Below are positions 45,701-57,600 of a stretch of DNA of 64,000 nt, piece by piece. Positions within the stretch are counted from its first letter, which is position 1. Each line of letters starts with the position of its first letter. Both the position numbers and the translations under genes were made by a program. Source of the DNA: Leuctra nigra (lineage: Eukaryota; Arthropoda; Insecta; Plecoptera; Leuctridae); contig OW203767.1 of NCBI GenBank assembly GCA_934045905.1, positions 11,597,073 through 11,661,072 on the forward strand, read 5' to 3'. The notes under the pieces were generated by a model, which was not told where the DNA came from, did not search any database, and saw only the letters and a list, made by a program, of their open reading frames with translations.

Positions 45701-48700
45701 TAATAATTGTTTAGTGGATAATTTCGTTGTTTAAAACTCACGTCTGTGAAGATATTATACGAAATTCTATTAATTGAAAATATATGAATGGACGATAATA
45801 AATATAAAGACGCTACTTATACAAAACGATCACGTTTTCTCTATGATGTACACCCCTGCGATGTATGCAGCAATAAGTAATATCCCAACCTTTGCGACCT
45901 CCCTCAGGGTCAAACCCAAGACCTATAGTAGTAGCCTACTTACTGCCTTACCTAGCATATGAGCATAAATCACCCTCACATACACACAATCAGCGCTAAC
46001 AATGACACTCTATCTAACAAGAAACAGGAAGAAATCTTTATCAACTCTTCTGACATTATTATGAGGTAAACATTCGAATAAAATAAACTGTGTTCTTTAT
46101 GATAATGAGGATAGGAGGATATGACTTGAGGCATGAACGAATGAACGCAATACTAATAAACACAAATTAACGTCTAATACATTGATAAAAATAGTTTATT
46201 GTTTCCCATTATTTAGAATATCTTTAGCTATCTTTAGGATACATTTATATTTATTTCGACGCAATATCTGGTGGAGGGAACAATTTCGATTCAATTATTA
46301 CGAAATTTAAATTGATTGTTTATCAAAATATGGATTTATAGCAATTTTATTGTATGTGTAGTTTATGTATAGAGTACCTACCCTGTATTGGGTGATCAAA
46401 AACAATAAATTCTAAACAGTTATTATTTGGAATCAAATTGTAGCAAACACATTTCTAGAAATTCGTTAATCAAACACATTATTCCTAAAGAAATTGTAGA
46501 GGAATTTGTAGCGATACATTTCTAAGCAGAGGCAAAAGTTGACGTCCACTCTTAATTTAGAGTATAATTTAATAATCTATTTTCGGAATTCGTTATAATA
46601 ATAATCATAGAATGTCGGATATAAATTTGATAATCTAATGTAGGTAATTAATAAAGGGCTCATTCTATTTTAATATAATTTAATTGACATAGGTCTTAAA
46701 AGCTTAAGGCCATATAAGCTTGCACCTAGAAACTCTAAGCTTGCACTTCTTGTATATAATTGGGACACAATAATTACTCTTGCTACAAGAAGTGTACTGC
46801 TCCGGGATGTTTATGACATGGAATGACATTGCAACGCAAATGATCTTTCGAATCATAACTATAGCATTTTTTCAGATAATTAAGATTGGCATTCTTTGAA
46901 TTTTGATTGCTCTAATAAAAAAGCACATTCTTCGCTATTGGTCACCCAACTAATTTTGGTACTTAACGTAAATATTTGCATTTCCTCGAAAGAGCGATAA
47001 ATATTTACGATGTCTTGGAATGCATATTCAAAACATTTTTCTTCGGTTCTAGGAACATAATTCATAATTATGAAGATTAAGTACTCCGAAATTAAGTATT
47101 ATTGTTGGTTATTACCATGTCCAAAAAACCAGTGGACAATGCCCTTTGCTGGAGCAAAGCCATATTTTTTGCTAGACTTCTGGAGCTCGCAGTATAATTT
47201 TACGATGTACAATCAATGATTTAAAAAATTGACAGTCAGTCATGCAATTCCCAATTTTAATTACAATTAGTATTGTAATTATTATTATACCTACTATATT
47301 TTTAAAATGCTCTGAAAAGTATAAATGCTGTAAACGACAAATGCTGAATGAGTGCAATAACAACTAACTTTTGTTAAGTAGTATATTAGGCATTGATTTA
47401 AAACAGCATACATCACCGTCTTTTAACAGCTATACATTTTTGTCTAACATTATACAGAGTTGTAAAGCTCGATTGAACGAAAATACAAATAAAAAGCAAA
47501 TAAATGAATCGTGTTTGAATACAACTTGTCAATTTTCATTTCTATAATTTTTCAATTTTTTCATTTTCCATTTTATTTTTCAATCCTTGACCCTTGAAAT
47601 TTAGACATATATTTATGGTATTAGTGGATCAGTTACGAAACAAGAAACCATACAAAAAGGCTCCTTTACTCAGTGTAAGTATTAGGTTTTCACAACTTAG
47701 ACAAAATTATTTAATTATTTAAAATTATGTTAAATTTTAATTCGCAGTTTATTAAATACAAAATTTTAATTTTGTTATTGAAGATTAATACACACATCTT
47801 AAAATTTGACAAATGTAATTTACATAAAACCTAAACATATATTAAAATCTCATGTATGAATTTCCATATATCTTAAAAAAATATCTTGAGTATACACAGC
47901 AACTTGCAAATCCTCTCTTTCCCACGCCAGTCTCTCCACGTTGTCTTAAACTAAATTTATACGCGTAAAACGCAATAAAAGAAACAGCAGAACAATAATT
48001 ATAGTAGCAGTTGAAACAGCGTATCATTAAAATGACAACTGCATTAGATGCTGGTAGAGTTTGAGCATTACTTCTTTCAACTTACAAGAGAATATCATTA
48101 AAATAGCTCAGTTGAAGCCAGGAGCAAAACATCCAGAGGGCTGAGCAATGCCATCAGAGATTCATGACATCTGGGATGTGGAATTCTACTTGTAGGAGGA
48201 ACAGAATGGAAGGAATTATTGCCTTTGCAATTATGTGAGAAAAACAATTTCTAATTACGTGTCGTCCGTTATGTAGATTTCTGTCAACTTACAAAATACA
48301 CAAAGTAAACTTGAAGAAAAAAATATTCAAATCGTTCGGGGAGCTTTAATTCAGTTTGACTATATGACAAATTATATTGGTCATATATGTAATGACTTAT
48401 ATTTTCGTCACATATGACTAGATATATTTGCATTTCAACAACAAATTAGTTAATTAATCCAAAATTAGGTATTGGAAAACCGGCACTTGGCTGCTTTCAT
48501 TTTTCAATCAAGATATTTGGATGTCAGAATTTCAAATAAAAATAAAAAACTGTAGATGAAAACGTTCCAAAAAATGGTAAATGTTTTTTTAGCGCCAATA
48601 TTTGAAATTCCCCGCCTTCTTTAAATATTGTCGTCACAGCATGATCAATCAAGTCGAGGAGGCCGTGAAAATGATTGTCGCTTTCACCACCTGAGTTCTT

Positions 48701-50344
48701 CTCTGCAAGGGAACTTTTCTGTTGCTCTTTGGTCCGAAATTACCTGCAGATATTTCACAACACCAAGTGGCAAGTGATTTAGCAATTTCCTACATGTCAC
48801 AAGTAATTACATGCAAATATTAAAATAATTACTAAAGAAATGGCTTGACACTAAAATTGCTTAGGATACGTATTTCCATATCTCAGGTGTGCAGGAAATG
48901 TCATAAAAATTGTTTAATAACTCAAAAGATTCAATGAATATGAAATTAATTTGATGAATCACAATTCATAGTAGTATTATTTTATGCATAATGTGAAATA
49001 CCACCAGAAAGGAACTTTAAAAAAAATGTATTAAAATAATTTAAAGGCTTGATCGGTCAGAAATGAGGGCATCCAGACGTAATGATCACTTTAATAAATC
49101 AATTTCGTAATTTATGATCTCTAATATTGATTTAAATAATTTTGTAATCGATTGTGATAAATATAATATCGTACAGTATGGTTCTTATCTGATCAATTTT
49201 TCAATTGAATAACGCGCAAAAGCCGCATAAATCAAATTAATATCAATCATTGAAACTGGAAAGTGGAAACGAAAGTAACTAGTCTTCAAAAATCGCAATA
49301 CACTGCATTTTCTCCCATTTTTTTTTAAATTAAACCGTTTCACATCGTCTCCTATCTCTCTTCTCTGCTAAAGCTTCTCCATCTGCAATTCACGAATCTG
49401 CGTGCAAATTCAAATACACCAATCCGTGCCGAGCCGTGTCCTCGAATCGAACGTTCCACTCAATTGCACTGCACACCGCCTGCACATGAAGCAATTAGAA
49501 GGCGGTGACATTCAACCATGACGTCACGTTCACTGTTCACGGCAATGTCAAGATCAAGGTGGCCGCGCGTCTTCTTTCTAGCGACCTTGGTTGTGTCATT
49601 CATTACTCAGTGACCTATACAACAAAGCCGTGGAAAAAAAACATAACAATCGTTTTTTTATGTAATTTATGGAAACGGCGTTGACAAAAGCAGTATTTAA
49701 ACTTATCTATGAACTTGGACAAGGTTAATGTTACATCGTAAAAACTTGCGATTTCTTGTGAATATGCTTTCTTGATAAAACTTGAAGAATATGTCAGAAC
49801 AAAGACAAAATAACGACTATTGTATGAAAAATTGAAATAAACATCTGCAATAAATTAAAAGGATCGATAAAAAAATAACTACCGCAGTTATAACATACAT
49901 TTTTAAAGATAGTTAACCATGGTGTAACCTTGCTTGATATCTTTAGTACCTATACCTACCTATGTGTTCTCGTGAACTTTAAGAATCTTTAAACAGCCTA
50001 CGGTTAGAATGTGAATAATCTGAATTAAATTAAAGAAATCGTAAAAAAACATGCCTACATAAAAATTATCGTAGGTGTAATGAGGAACGTTTCTAATGAC
50101 TTGCATTACTACTATCAGTGATGTGTACACAGTACCTCATATGTATATTATTTAATGTAATCTCATCTCATATTATGTATCTACATCTTTTTATTTTCAT
50201 CGGTAGAGTCAAGTTCCAAATTTTACATTCACTCTCGACACTGTCTGGTTTTGGCTGTAGATGTCTTTCGTTCTTCAAGAGAAAACCAATTTATGATGAA
50301 ACCCTTTTCTTCTTTGCGATATTTCTTCTTGTTTTATTATTTAC
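42711..50344. other. Long AT-rich non-coding stretch
   Basis: It contains a 21-bp palindrome AGTTCTGTTTAAAACAGAACT-type site at 43467-43487. The GC-richer patch at 49420-49620 might be a promoter or exon, but nothing in it is recognisable. No open frame has a coding signature. Confidence 0.5.
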
Positions 50345-50386
50345 TAGCGGACCTGCCCGGCGTTGCTCGTGCTAGTGGGGAGGGGT

Positions 50387-50540
50387 ACAGTCACGGAAAT
50401 ATATTCGGTAAACGCTCCTTTCACCCCCACCACATTCAAACAACTTTGCCAGTGTGACGGGTCGAGGGGGAGGAGCCTAAACTAACGTTAATGCATGGAA
50501 AGGGAGAAGGAGCGTTTACCGAATATATTTCCGTGAGTGT
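50387..50540. repeat. 34-bp inverted repeat inside the RTE-like tail
   Basis: 50387-50420 (containing CACGGAAATATATTCGGTAA) is the inverse of 50507-50540 with one mismatch. The loop is 86 nt and rich in C, A and G. Confidence 0.75.
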
Positions 50541-50951
50541 ACATGTGATGTAGCATACCGCATTACACCTATATGAGACGGGTTGCCTTACGCCTGTGAG
50601 ATATTCTACCCAAATGACTTCTAAGAAATGTGTGTTTTATGCTCTGAGATTTCGGCCAGTAATTCTTGGAATGTGAGTACGTGATTGTCTTCCCGGGTCG
50701 AGTAAAATATCACATGATAGGTCGGACTGGAATACGTGACTAAGCCGCAATTTCTGCTGTCAGCAGTTTTGGAAACGTGAAAAACATCACGCACGCGAGC
50801 ATGCAGAACGTGATACATATTTTATTTTCAATTAGGGGTGGTTTGGCGAAGGGGGTAAGTTCCCTTTGACGTGGGTTATTTTTCATAGAATGTTTGTACT
50901 AAATTTGGTTGAGATCGGTCTAAGGGTGTATGAGTATATGAAGAACAAACA

Positions 50952-50962
50952 GACAGACAGTC

Positions 50963-51003
<41 letters not shown>
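50952..51003. repeat. (CAGA)n microsatellite
   Basis: About 12 CAGA units ending the RTE-like tail. Such short tandem 3' tails are typical of RTE-type retroposons. Confidence 0.85.
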
Positions 51004-51025
51004 TTTTACTAATATTAGGATAAAT

Positions 51026-52674
51026 GATAATGCCAACAGTTTCAACTCCAATGTCGCAATCTTCTTCAGGAAAAAATCAAACCTCATATCTGTTGTTGGC
51101 GTTATAAAATAAAGAAACAGGATTAAAAATCCCTATAGGAAGTGGATATAATACCTACCTGTATTCCAGCGTTAAAAACCTATTTATCTGTTCATTGTTG
51201 TATACGATGGTTCTCAACTTGCTTTATTTTTATAATAACTCGGCTACTGGCTTCTCACGAAAAGTACTAGACCGTCATTCGGGATACCCTTATTGAAAAT
51301 ATATGTATTCCTGTAAAAAAAATAAGTCGTAGATAGCTGATTGAATTTCTATTTGGAGACTCGTGTTTGGGTTAACCTGTCAAAGAAAACAGCCAAAATA
51401 TCCATTTGTTATTTCCTCGCATCGTTTCAGAACCTCATTTCAATCCATGACCAATTTTCAGTATATTGCGGTAGGTGGCTCGATCACATGCATGGCGTGA
51501 CCAATGTTTACCTCAGCATGATTGAAAATGTATTATTGAGCCGTGTCATGTCATTGTGTGAGTGACATGAGCCGCCATGACAGTTCCACGCGGGAGTTGA
51601 AGTTAAGGTCGACCATGCACCGCCTTCCAAGCTTCCAAATCCACCGCCCTTGTGATGGATTAGTTCCGTGACGTTTCAATTGTTATTGTTTTAAATGCTC
51701 GCGGGATAATACTGAGGAATATGATTGACAGAAGGGATTATTAAATATTAATAATATGAGAGTAAAGTAAAACGTCTGACAGACACATCTTTATATGTAA
51801 AGTTAGTTATAGGTTTGGTCTTTTAGGGAGTTTCATTTCATCTTTTGAACTTACGCCAGTAGATTTTACAGGCGCTGGTGTTGGGATTCTTGTATTTTAT
51901 TTGTTGATATGCTGAAAACACATCCAGTGTTCTCTCAAATTAAAATTAAACTTGAATTCATTGTAGTTACCACTATTTACAATTGACGACGATATTAATA
52001 AAAACATACACTCTTGAAAATGGTGAAACTGAAGTAGAATGACACTTTCCCACAAAGGTTGAGAATTAAATAAACCCAGCATTTATTCTCTAAGCTAGAT
52101 GAAGGAAAAATCTATAGTACAGATCACACTTGTATAATAGTGGTACCTTTGGGTATACCCTTCTGAAACAGTTTTTTTTTCTAGATAATGTTAGTTCTTT
52201 ATAAAGTGTTTCTGCAGAAAGTGATGTTCTTTTAAAATGTAACTTTTAGGAAACTAAAACTCCTTAAGACAATAGGCTATATTTCAATATTTTTATATAA
52301 AACAAATGAAACACACTTTCTTACACACACAAAACCTATTGTAAATCGAGTTACCTCAAACCATTACAATTTCACATCCCAAGATGTCCAATTAATAACA
52401 GCAACTCATCTTGAATGTAATGATCGACGCAACACTTCCTCCTCGGCATTCACATCCGGGGGTTGAAATCGGTGATTACACGTGGATTGATATTCGCCTG
52501 GTGTAGAAAGCATGCATGTGTGAAGTCTATGCAAATCACATGAACAGCATGAATAAAATGCACTACGACGGCGGATATTCCATCTTGATTCATGAGTCCA
52601 TCACTTCCGTCCAGTTTCACTTTCATTCTGTCTCGATGATGAGAGAACAGGCCATAGAGATCGAGACGCTGCTG
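51026..52674. other. Non-coding DNA up to the assembly gap
   Basis: At 52450-52674 composition is less AT-rich and both strands are open up to the gap. On the minus strand a frame enters from the gap with a DLYGLFSHHRDRMKVKLDG-type start, which I do not recognise. It might be a truncated exon. Confidence 0.35.
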
Positions 52675-52874
52675 NNNNNNNNNNNNNNNNNNNNNNNNNN
52701 NNNNNNNNNNNNNNNNNNNNNNNNNNNNNNNNNNNNNNNNNNNNNNNNNNNNNNNNNNNNNNNNNNNNNNNNNNNNNNNNNNNNNNNNNNNNNNNNNNNN
52801 NNNNNNNNNNNNNNNNNNNNNNNNNNNNNNNNNNNNNNNNNNNNNNNNNNNNNNNNNNNNNNNNNNNNNNNNNN
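52675..52874. other. Assembly gap, 200 N
   Basis: Exactly 200 unknown bases end 2 bp before the 5' LTR. The round number suggests a fixed-size scaffold gap of unknown true length. Confidence 0.95.
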
Positions 52875-52876
52875 TA

Positions 52877-53273
52877 TGTAACATGTAAACTGAGGGAGGG
52901 CGGCCGCCCGAGGTCAACCGGTCATACAACCCCTCACGCGCTCGAGCAGGGGCTCGGGAGTTGTTGACCGGCCAGCGACGGAACTGGTTGTGTTGTGTGT
53001 TGTTAGAGAGACGTTTCTAGAAGCCGACGCAGGCAACTGATTTTTGTACAGAGAAAGAGTGTTGATCATTATTATTTGTCGGACTGTCTTACGACGACTT
53101 GTGCTGTGGGATTAAGAGTTATTAAAAGTATTGTTCAAGTGTGATTGTGTTCAAGGTGTTTTGTTTACGAGCTTCGTGCTTCCTCGTACCCCAGAAGCAC
53201 GTGGCGCCCATCCCCGTCCGCCAGCGTTCCCCCACCCACCCCATTCCACCGTTAAGAAGGGGCAAACGTTATA
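52877..53273 (+). repeat. 5' LTR
   Basis: Starts TGTAAC and ends GTTATA. It contains a NotI-like GCGGCCGC and GC-rich inverted patches near its start, and the poly-C-rich GTTCCCCCACCCACCCC near its end. Confidence 0.93.
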
Positions 53274-53275
53274 AC

Positions 53276-53292
53276 TGGCGCCCGACGTGGGA
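53276..53292 (+). promoter_or_regulatory. Primer binding site, tRNA-Lys-like
   Basis: TGGCGCCCGACGTGGGA starts 2 bp after the 5' LTR. It starts with TGG (complement of CCA) and closely fits the 3' end of arthropod tRNA-Lys, the usual primer for PBSs beginning TGGCGCCC. Confidence 0.75.
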
Positions 53293-53306
53293 CCGAAATT
53301 TTGAAA

Positions 53307-54614
53307 ATGGATTACACACGACTGACGCGTGACGAGATCGAGTATGAGTTGAAGATACGCGGACTAGGCGAGGGACTGACCACCGTTGCCGAAATGAAAA
53401 CCGTCCTCGCCCAGGCCCTCAAGACCGAGAAGGAGGGGAAGAGCACCTGCCCGCAAGAAACCACTCTGGATCCGGAAGAGGAGCTTGAAACGTGCAAGAT
53501 GAAAATAGCGGACCTGAATACAGCGATTACCAACTACAGCGGTTCGTCCAAGGCGGATTCGGAGTACAAACGAATAGAAACACGTTTGGGACACATCTTG
53601 CGCCGGCTCGGAAGGGTGAGTGCACTCATCGCGGACGTGTGTACAAGACGAACGGAGCTGATACAGGAAGCAGCCAAGTGCGGGGACAAGCTTAAGGAAA
53701 AACTGCTTTCAGACCCGTTAGCTATATTGGCGGCCAATAAAACTTTGTCAGATGCCTTGGCTAAGTTAGCAACCGGCGAGACCAGTGCCAGGAAAAAGTA
53801 TGTTCCAGCCAGAGACTGGGGAGTTACCTTTACGGGGGACGGCCGTGGGTTGAGTGTAAGCGCCTTCCTGGAACGCATCGAAGAATTATGTGAGTCCAGA
53901 CTACGATCGAAGGAAGACTTACTAGTGGAAGCAATGGATTTATTCGACGGCTCAGCATTAGTATGGTACCGATCCATTAGGCGGCAGCTCGGCTCCTGGG
54001 AAGACCTCACGCAAAAACTACGAGAAGAGTTCCTATCACCCGACTATGACGAGGAGTTACTCGACGAAATTAAGAAGCGAACTCAAGGACCGGAGGAAAC
54101 CATTGGAATCTACGTCGCCTTCATGAGGAACTACATGGCGCGGCTGCAGACACCTTTGGCCGAATCCGTCCAGCTAAGTATAATTCGGAAAAACTTAGAC
54201 CCGTTTTATGTGGACAGGTTAAGTTTGCAGCAGATCGAGTCCGTGGCCGACCTTCTTAGCCTGGGACGGAAGCTGGAGTACAGCCGGCAACGGGTACGCA
54301 AATTTCAGCATCCCGTGCAGCAGAAGGATTCTATCGAACCTGACCTGGCCTACCATGGACGCCGAAGACTGCCAGATCGTCCAGGCCCGAACGTCGGTGC
54401 GGTACAGGAAGAGAATCTAGCGGACGTCTCCACAGCGACCTCGAGAGGCAGCAGAGGGCCATGTTGGAACTGTCAAGGTACCGACCACACCTATCGCGAT
54501 TGTTTGGCAAAAAGGTCAGTGTTCTGTTATGGTTGTGGTGCAGCAAACGTTTTGAAGCCAAATTGTATCCCTTGCCGTGAACGTGCGGGAAAAGCAGCAG
54601 CGGGTCGAGTGTAG
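53307..54614 (+). CDS. gag: Gag polyprotein of the gypsy element
   Basis: 435 aa from the first ATG after the primer site. A charged coiled N-terminal part (about residues 10-130) is followed by a retrotransposon-type capsid domain (strings such as DLFDGSALVWYRSI and LREEFLSPDYDEELLDEI). Near the C-terminus are a canonical CCHC knuckle, CWNCQGTDHTYRDC, and a second Cys motif, CYGCGAANVLKPNC, in which Val replaces the usual His. Gag packages the element RNA into virus-like particles. The frame ends 34 nt after the pol frame opens. Confidence 0.92.
   Translation: MDYTRLTRDEIEYELKIRGLGEGLTTVAEMKTVLAQALKTEKEGKSTCPQETTLDPEEELETCKMKIADLNTAITNYSGSSKADSEYKRIETRLGHILRRLGRVSALIADVCTRRTELIQEAAKCGDKLKEKLLSDPLAILAANKTLSDALAKLATGETSARKKYVPARDWGVTFTGDGRGLSVSAFLERIEELCESRLRSKEDLLVEAMDLFDGSALVWYRSIRRQLGSWEDLTQKLREEFLSPDYDEELLDEIKKRTQGPEETIGIYVAFMRNYMARLQTPLAESVQLSIIRKNLDPFYVDRLSLQQIESVADLLSLGRKLEYSRQRVRKFQHPVQQKDSIEPDLAYHGRRRLPDRPGPNVGAVQEENLADVSTATSRGSRGPCWNCQGTDHTYRDCLAKRSVFCYGCGAANVLKPNCIPCRERAGKAAAGRV
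54587..54593 (+). promoter_or_regulatory. -1 frameshift slippery heptamer G GGA AAA
   Basis: GGGAAAA sits in the correct phase (gag codons GGA AAA) within the gag/pol overlap (54581-54614). A shift of -1 here leads straight into the pol frame. A weak GAGT/ACTC stem lies 14 nt downstream. Confidence 0.75.
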
Positions 54615-57600
54615 GGCGGACTCCTCCTGCAAAGCTGATATGTTCGCCTCCTAACGAAGAGTGGTGTGACTGGTTAGACGTGGTAGCCAATCATAGTCTT
54701 CGAGCCAAGCTGGACCATATCCTGGCATCGGCAGGGAATGATAGTCGGCCTAGCCTGAAGGTACACGTGTTGGGGATAGCAATGCAGGGTCTTCTGGATT
54801 CCGGAGCATCAAGAACGATTCTTGGTCGGGGCGGCTGGGAGAAGATCAAAGCACTTCATCCTCCTCTTCGGAAAATGGAAGCAGGTATGGTGCGCGTTGC
54901 TGATGGACGTTCTTGTCAAGTGTTAGGAGAGGCTGATCTGCCGATTGAATTAGATGGGAGAGTAAAAGTTTTACCAATTTTGGTAGTCCCATTACTGGAG
55001 CGTGCCTTATACTTAGGGATCGACTTTTGGAAGACAATGAGGTTTGTCCCCGATGTAGCGCAGGGTACCTGGACCTTTAGTGATAGTGGAGAAATACCCC
55101 GGGTAGCCGAGTGTACTCAAATCAAGGACAGACTCTCACCCAAGGAAAGAATTCAGTTGGAGAAGATGGTGACAGATTTGATGGCTCTCCCACAGGATAA
55201 GCTAGGGGTAACAGGTTTAGTGCATCATAAGATCGATACAGGAGATGCGGCTCCCATCAAACAACGGTACTACCCTTATTCACCGGTCATACAGAAGCAG
55301 ATTAATAAGGAACTCGACGAAATGTTAAGGGACGGAGTAGTCGAACCTTCAACCAGTGCATGGAGTTCACCTATTATGCTAGTAGAGAAACCAGATTCCA
55401 AGGCCTTTAGGGTATGCATAGACTTCAGAAGAGTGAATGCAGTGACCAAACGTGACGCATATCCTTTGCCGTACGTGTCAGCTATCTTGGACCGGTTAAG
55501 GAATGCAACGTACATGTCCTCCCTAGACCTGAAAACGGCGTATTGGCAAGTGCCCCTGGAAGAAGAGAGCAAGGAAAAGACGGCATTTGCAGTGGCGGGC
55601 CGGGGTCTTTTCCAATTCCGGCGGATGCCCTTCGGGTTGCATAATTCTCCAGCAACGTGGCAACGTTTAATAGACCGAGTATTAGGCCCAGAACTAGATC
55701 CCCACGTATTTGTGTATCTAGATGACGTGATAATTGTTACTCCTACTTTTGAAGCACACTTCGAGGTTCTACAGAAGGTGTTGCAGAAGTTGAAGGCGGC
55801 GGGCCTGACATTAAATAAGGACAAATGTCAATTTGGCCGTTCAGAGTTGAAGTACCTTGGGTACATGGTTGATGAGGGGGGTTTACGCGTGAACACTGAA
55901 AAGGTTACGGCGATGATTAACTACCCGACGCCCAAGAATGTTACTGAAGTTAGACGTTTCATTGGACTGGCAAGTTGGTACCGACGTTTCGTACCAGATT
56001 TCGCCACGAAAATGGTACCACTGAATGAGTTGACTAAAGGGGTGCGAAAGGGCCAAAGAAATCCGCCCTGGAAGTGGGAGGAAAAGCATGATCTGGCTTT
56101 TCGACAAATCAAGAGCCATTTAGTAGAAGCTCCCCTCCTCACCTGTCCCGACTTCAACCGGCCATTTCTGATACAAACTGACGCTTCAGAAGTGGGTCTG
56201 GGAGCAGTTATCTCACAAGAGTTTGAAGATGGAGAAAAGGTCATTGCGTATGCCAGCCGGTCATTGACAAAGAGTGAACGGGTCTACACCACCACGGAAT
56301 TGGAGTGCTTAGCGGTGGTCTGGGCAGTGGAGAAATTTAGACCGTATGTGGAAGGCTCTCCATTCACAGTCATCACGGACCATCATTCCTTAATCTGGCT
56401 ACATAACCTCAAAGACCCGAGAGGACGGCTCGCTCGTTGGGCGATAAGGCTGCAACAGTACTCGTTCGAAATTCTGCATAGACCCGGGAGGAACCATGCT
56501 GTACCGGATGCCTTGTCGAGATCCGTGGGACTTCTGGAGTCTATTGAAATCACCAAGGACGACCATGATGACTGGTATACGGCCCAACTCAAGAAAGTAA
56601 TGGATTATCCTCAAAATTATCCGAACTGGAAGGCTGAAGATGATAAGTTGTGGAAGCGTTTACTACGAAGAAAAAAACAGTTCCTACTAACTCCAGAAGA
56701 CGAAGGCTGGAGGATGGTAGTTCCGAGATCACTGCGGAAAAGTCTTCTAGTAGAATACCATGATCAGCCGACAGCCGGGCATCTGGGAACCTTTAAGACT
56801 ATCAAGAGGATATCCGAAACGTACTACTGGCCAGGCATGGCCGCCGACATCAGTCGTTATGTCCAGAAGTGCAAGGTCTGCCAATCCCTCAAGCCTGTGC
56901 AACAACTACCAGCGGGGTTGATGGGAAGCCAACGGGAAGTCACCAATCCTTGGCAAATGATCTCCACAGATCTGATGGGCCCTTTCCCGGTTTCCTCTAA
57001 ACAAAACCGGTTCCTGTTAGTGATTGCCGACTGTTTCACCAAATATACCTTACTCTTCCCGTTACGAACTGCAACTGCAGAGAAGATAGCCCAAATCATG
57101 GAGCATGAAGTGTTTCTCGTGTATGGAGCTCCCCAATATGTGATCTGCGACAACGGAACTCAGTACACCAGTAAACAGTTTGTGGATAAAGTTACCGGCT
57201 ATGGGGGGAAAATCCTTTACAACCCAAATTACCACCCGCAAGCGAACCCGACAGAGAGAATCAATCGCGTCCTGAAGACGATGATAGCGTCGTACGTGAA
57301 GGATAACCATCGGAGTTGGGACAAGAATTTACCACAGTTGAGGCACGCCATCTGTACGGCGACACACGAAGCGACGGGTTTCACACCCGCTTTTCTCAAC
57401 TTTGGCCGAGAACTCTTCTTGTCCGGGACGTCGTACCGCAAGTTGGAAGAAGATGGTTACGCTCCGAGGATGGGTCCACGTGAACCTCGGGCCAAGCTAT
57501 TAAAGGAACTTCCCGCACTCTACGCCGAGGTTACTGATAGACTCCAAAGAGCCCACGAGAAGAACAGCCGGATCTACAACCTCCGTCGCCGTCCACTGCA

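Larger units (their letters stand above)
50345..51025 (+). mobile_element. 3' part of a non-LTR (RTE-like) element
   Basis: It begins near CGGACCTGCCCGGCGTTGC, a phrase typical of the 3' regions of RTE-type LINEs and related SINEs. It includes AAATTTGGTTGAGATCGGTC and ends in a (CAGA)n run followed by ATTTTACTAATATTAGGATA. No reverse transcriptase is present, so this is a truncated tail or a non-autonomous derivative. Confidence 0.6.

Noticed and set aside
54680..54682. GTG as an independent pol start
   Set aside because: The frame is open 99 nt further upstream and contains the exact -1 slippery site, so a Gag-Pol fusion is the better model.
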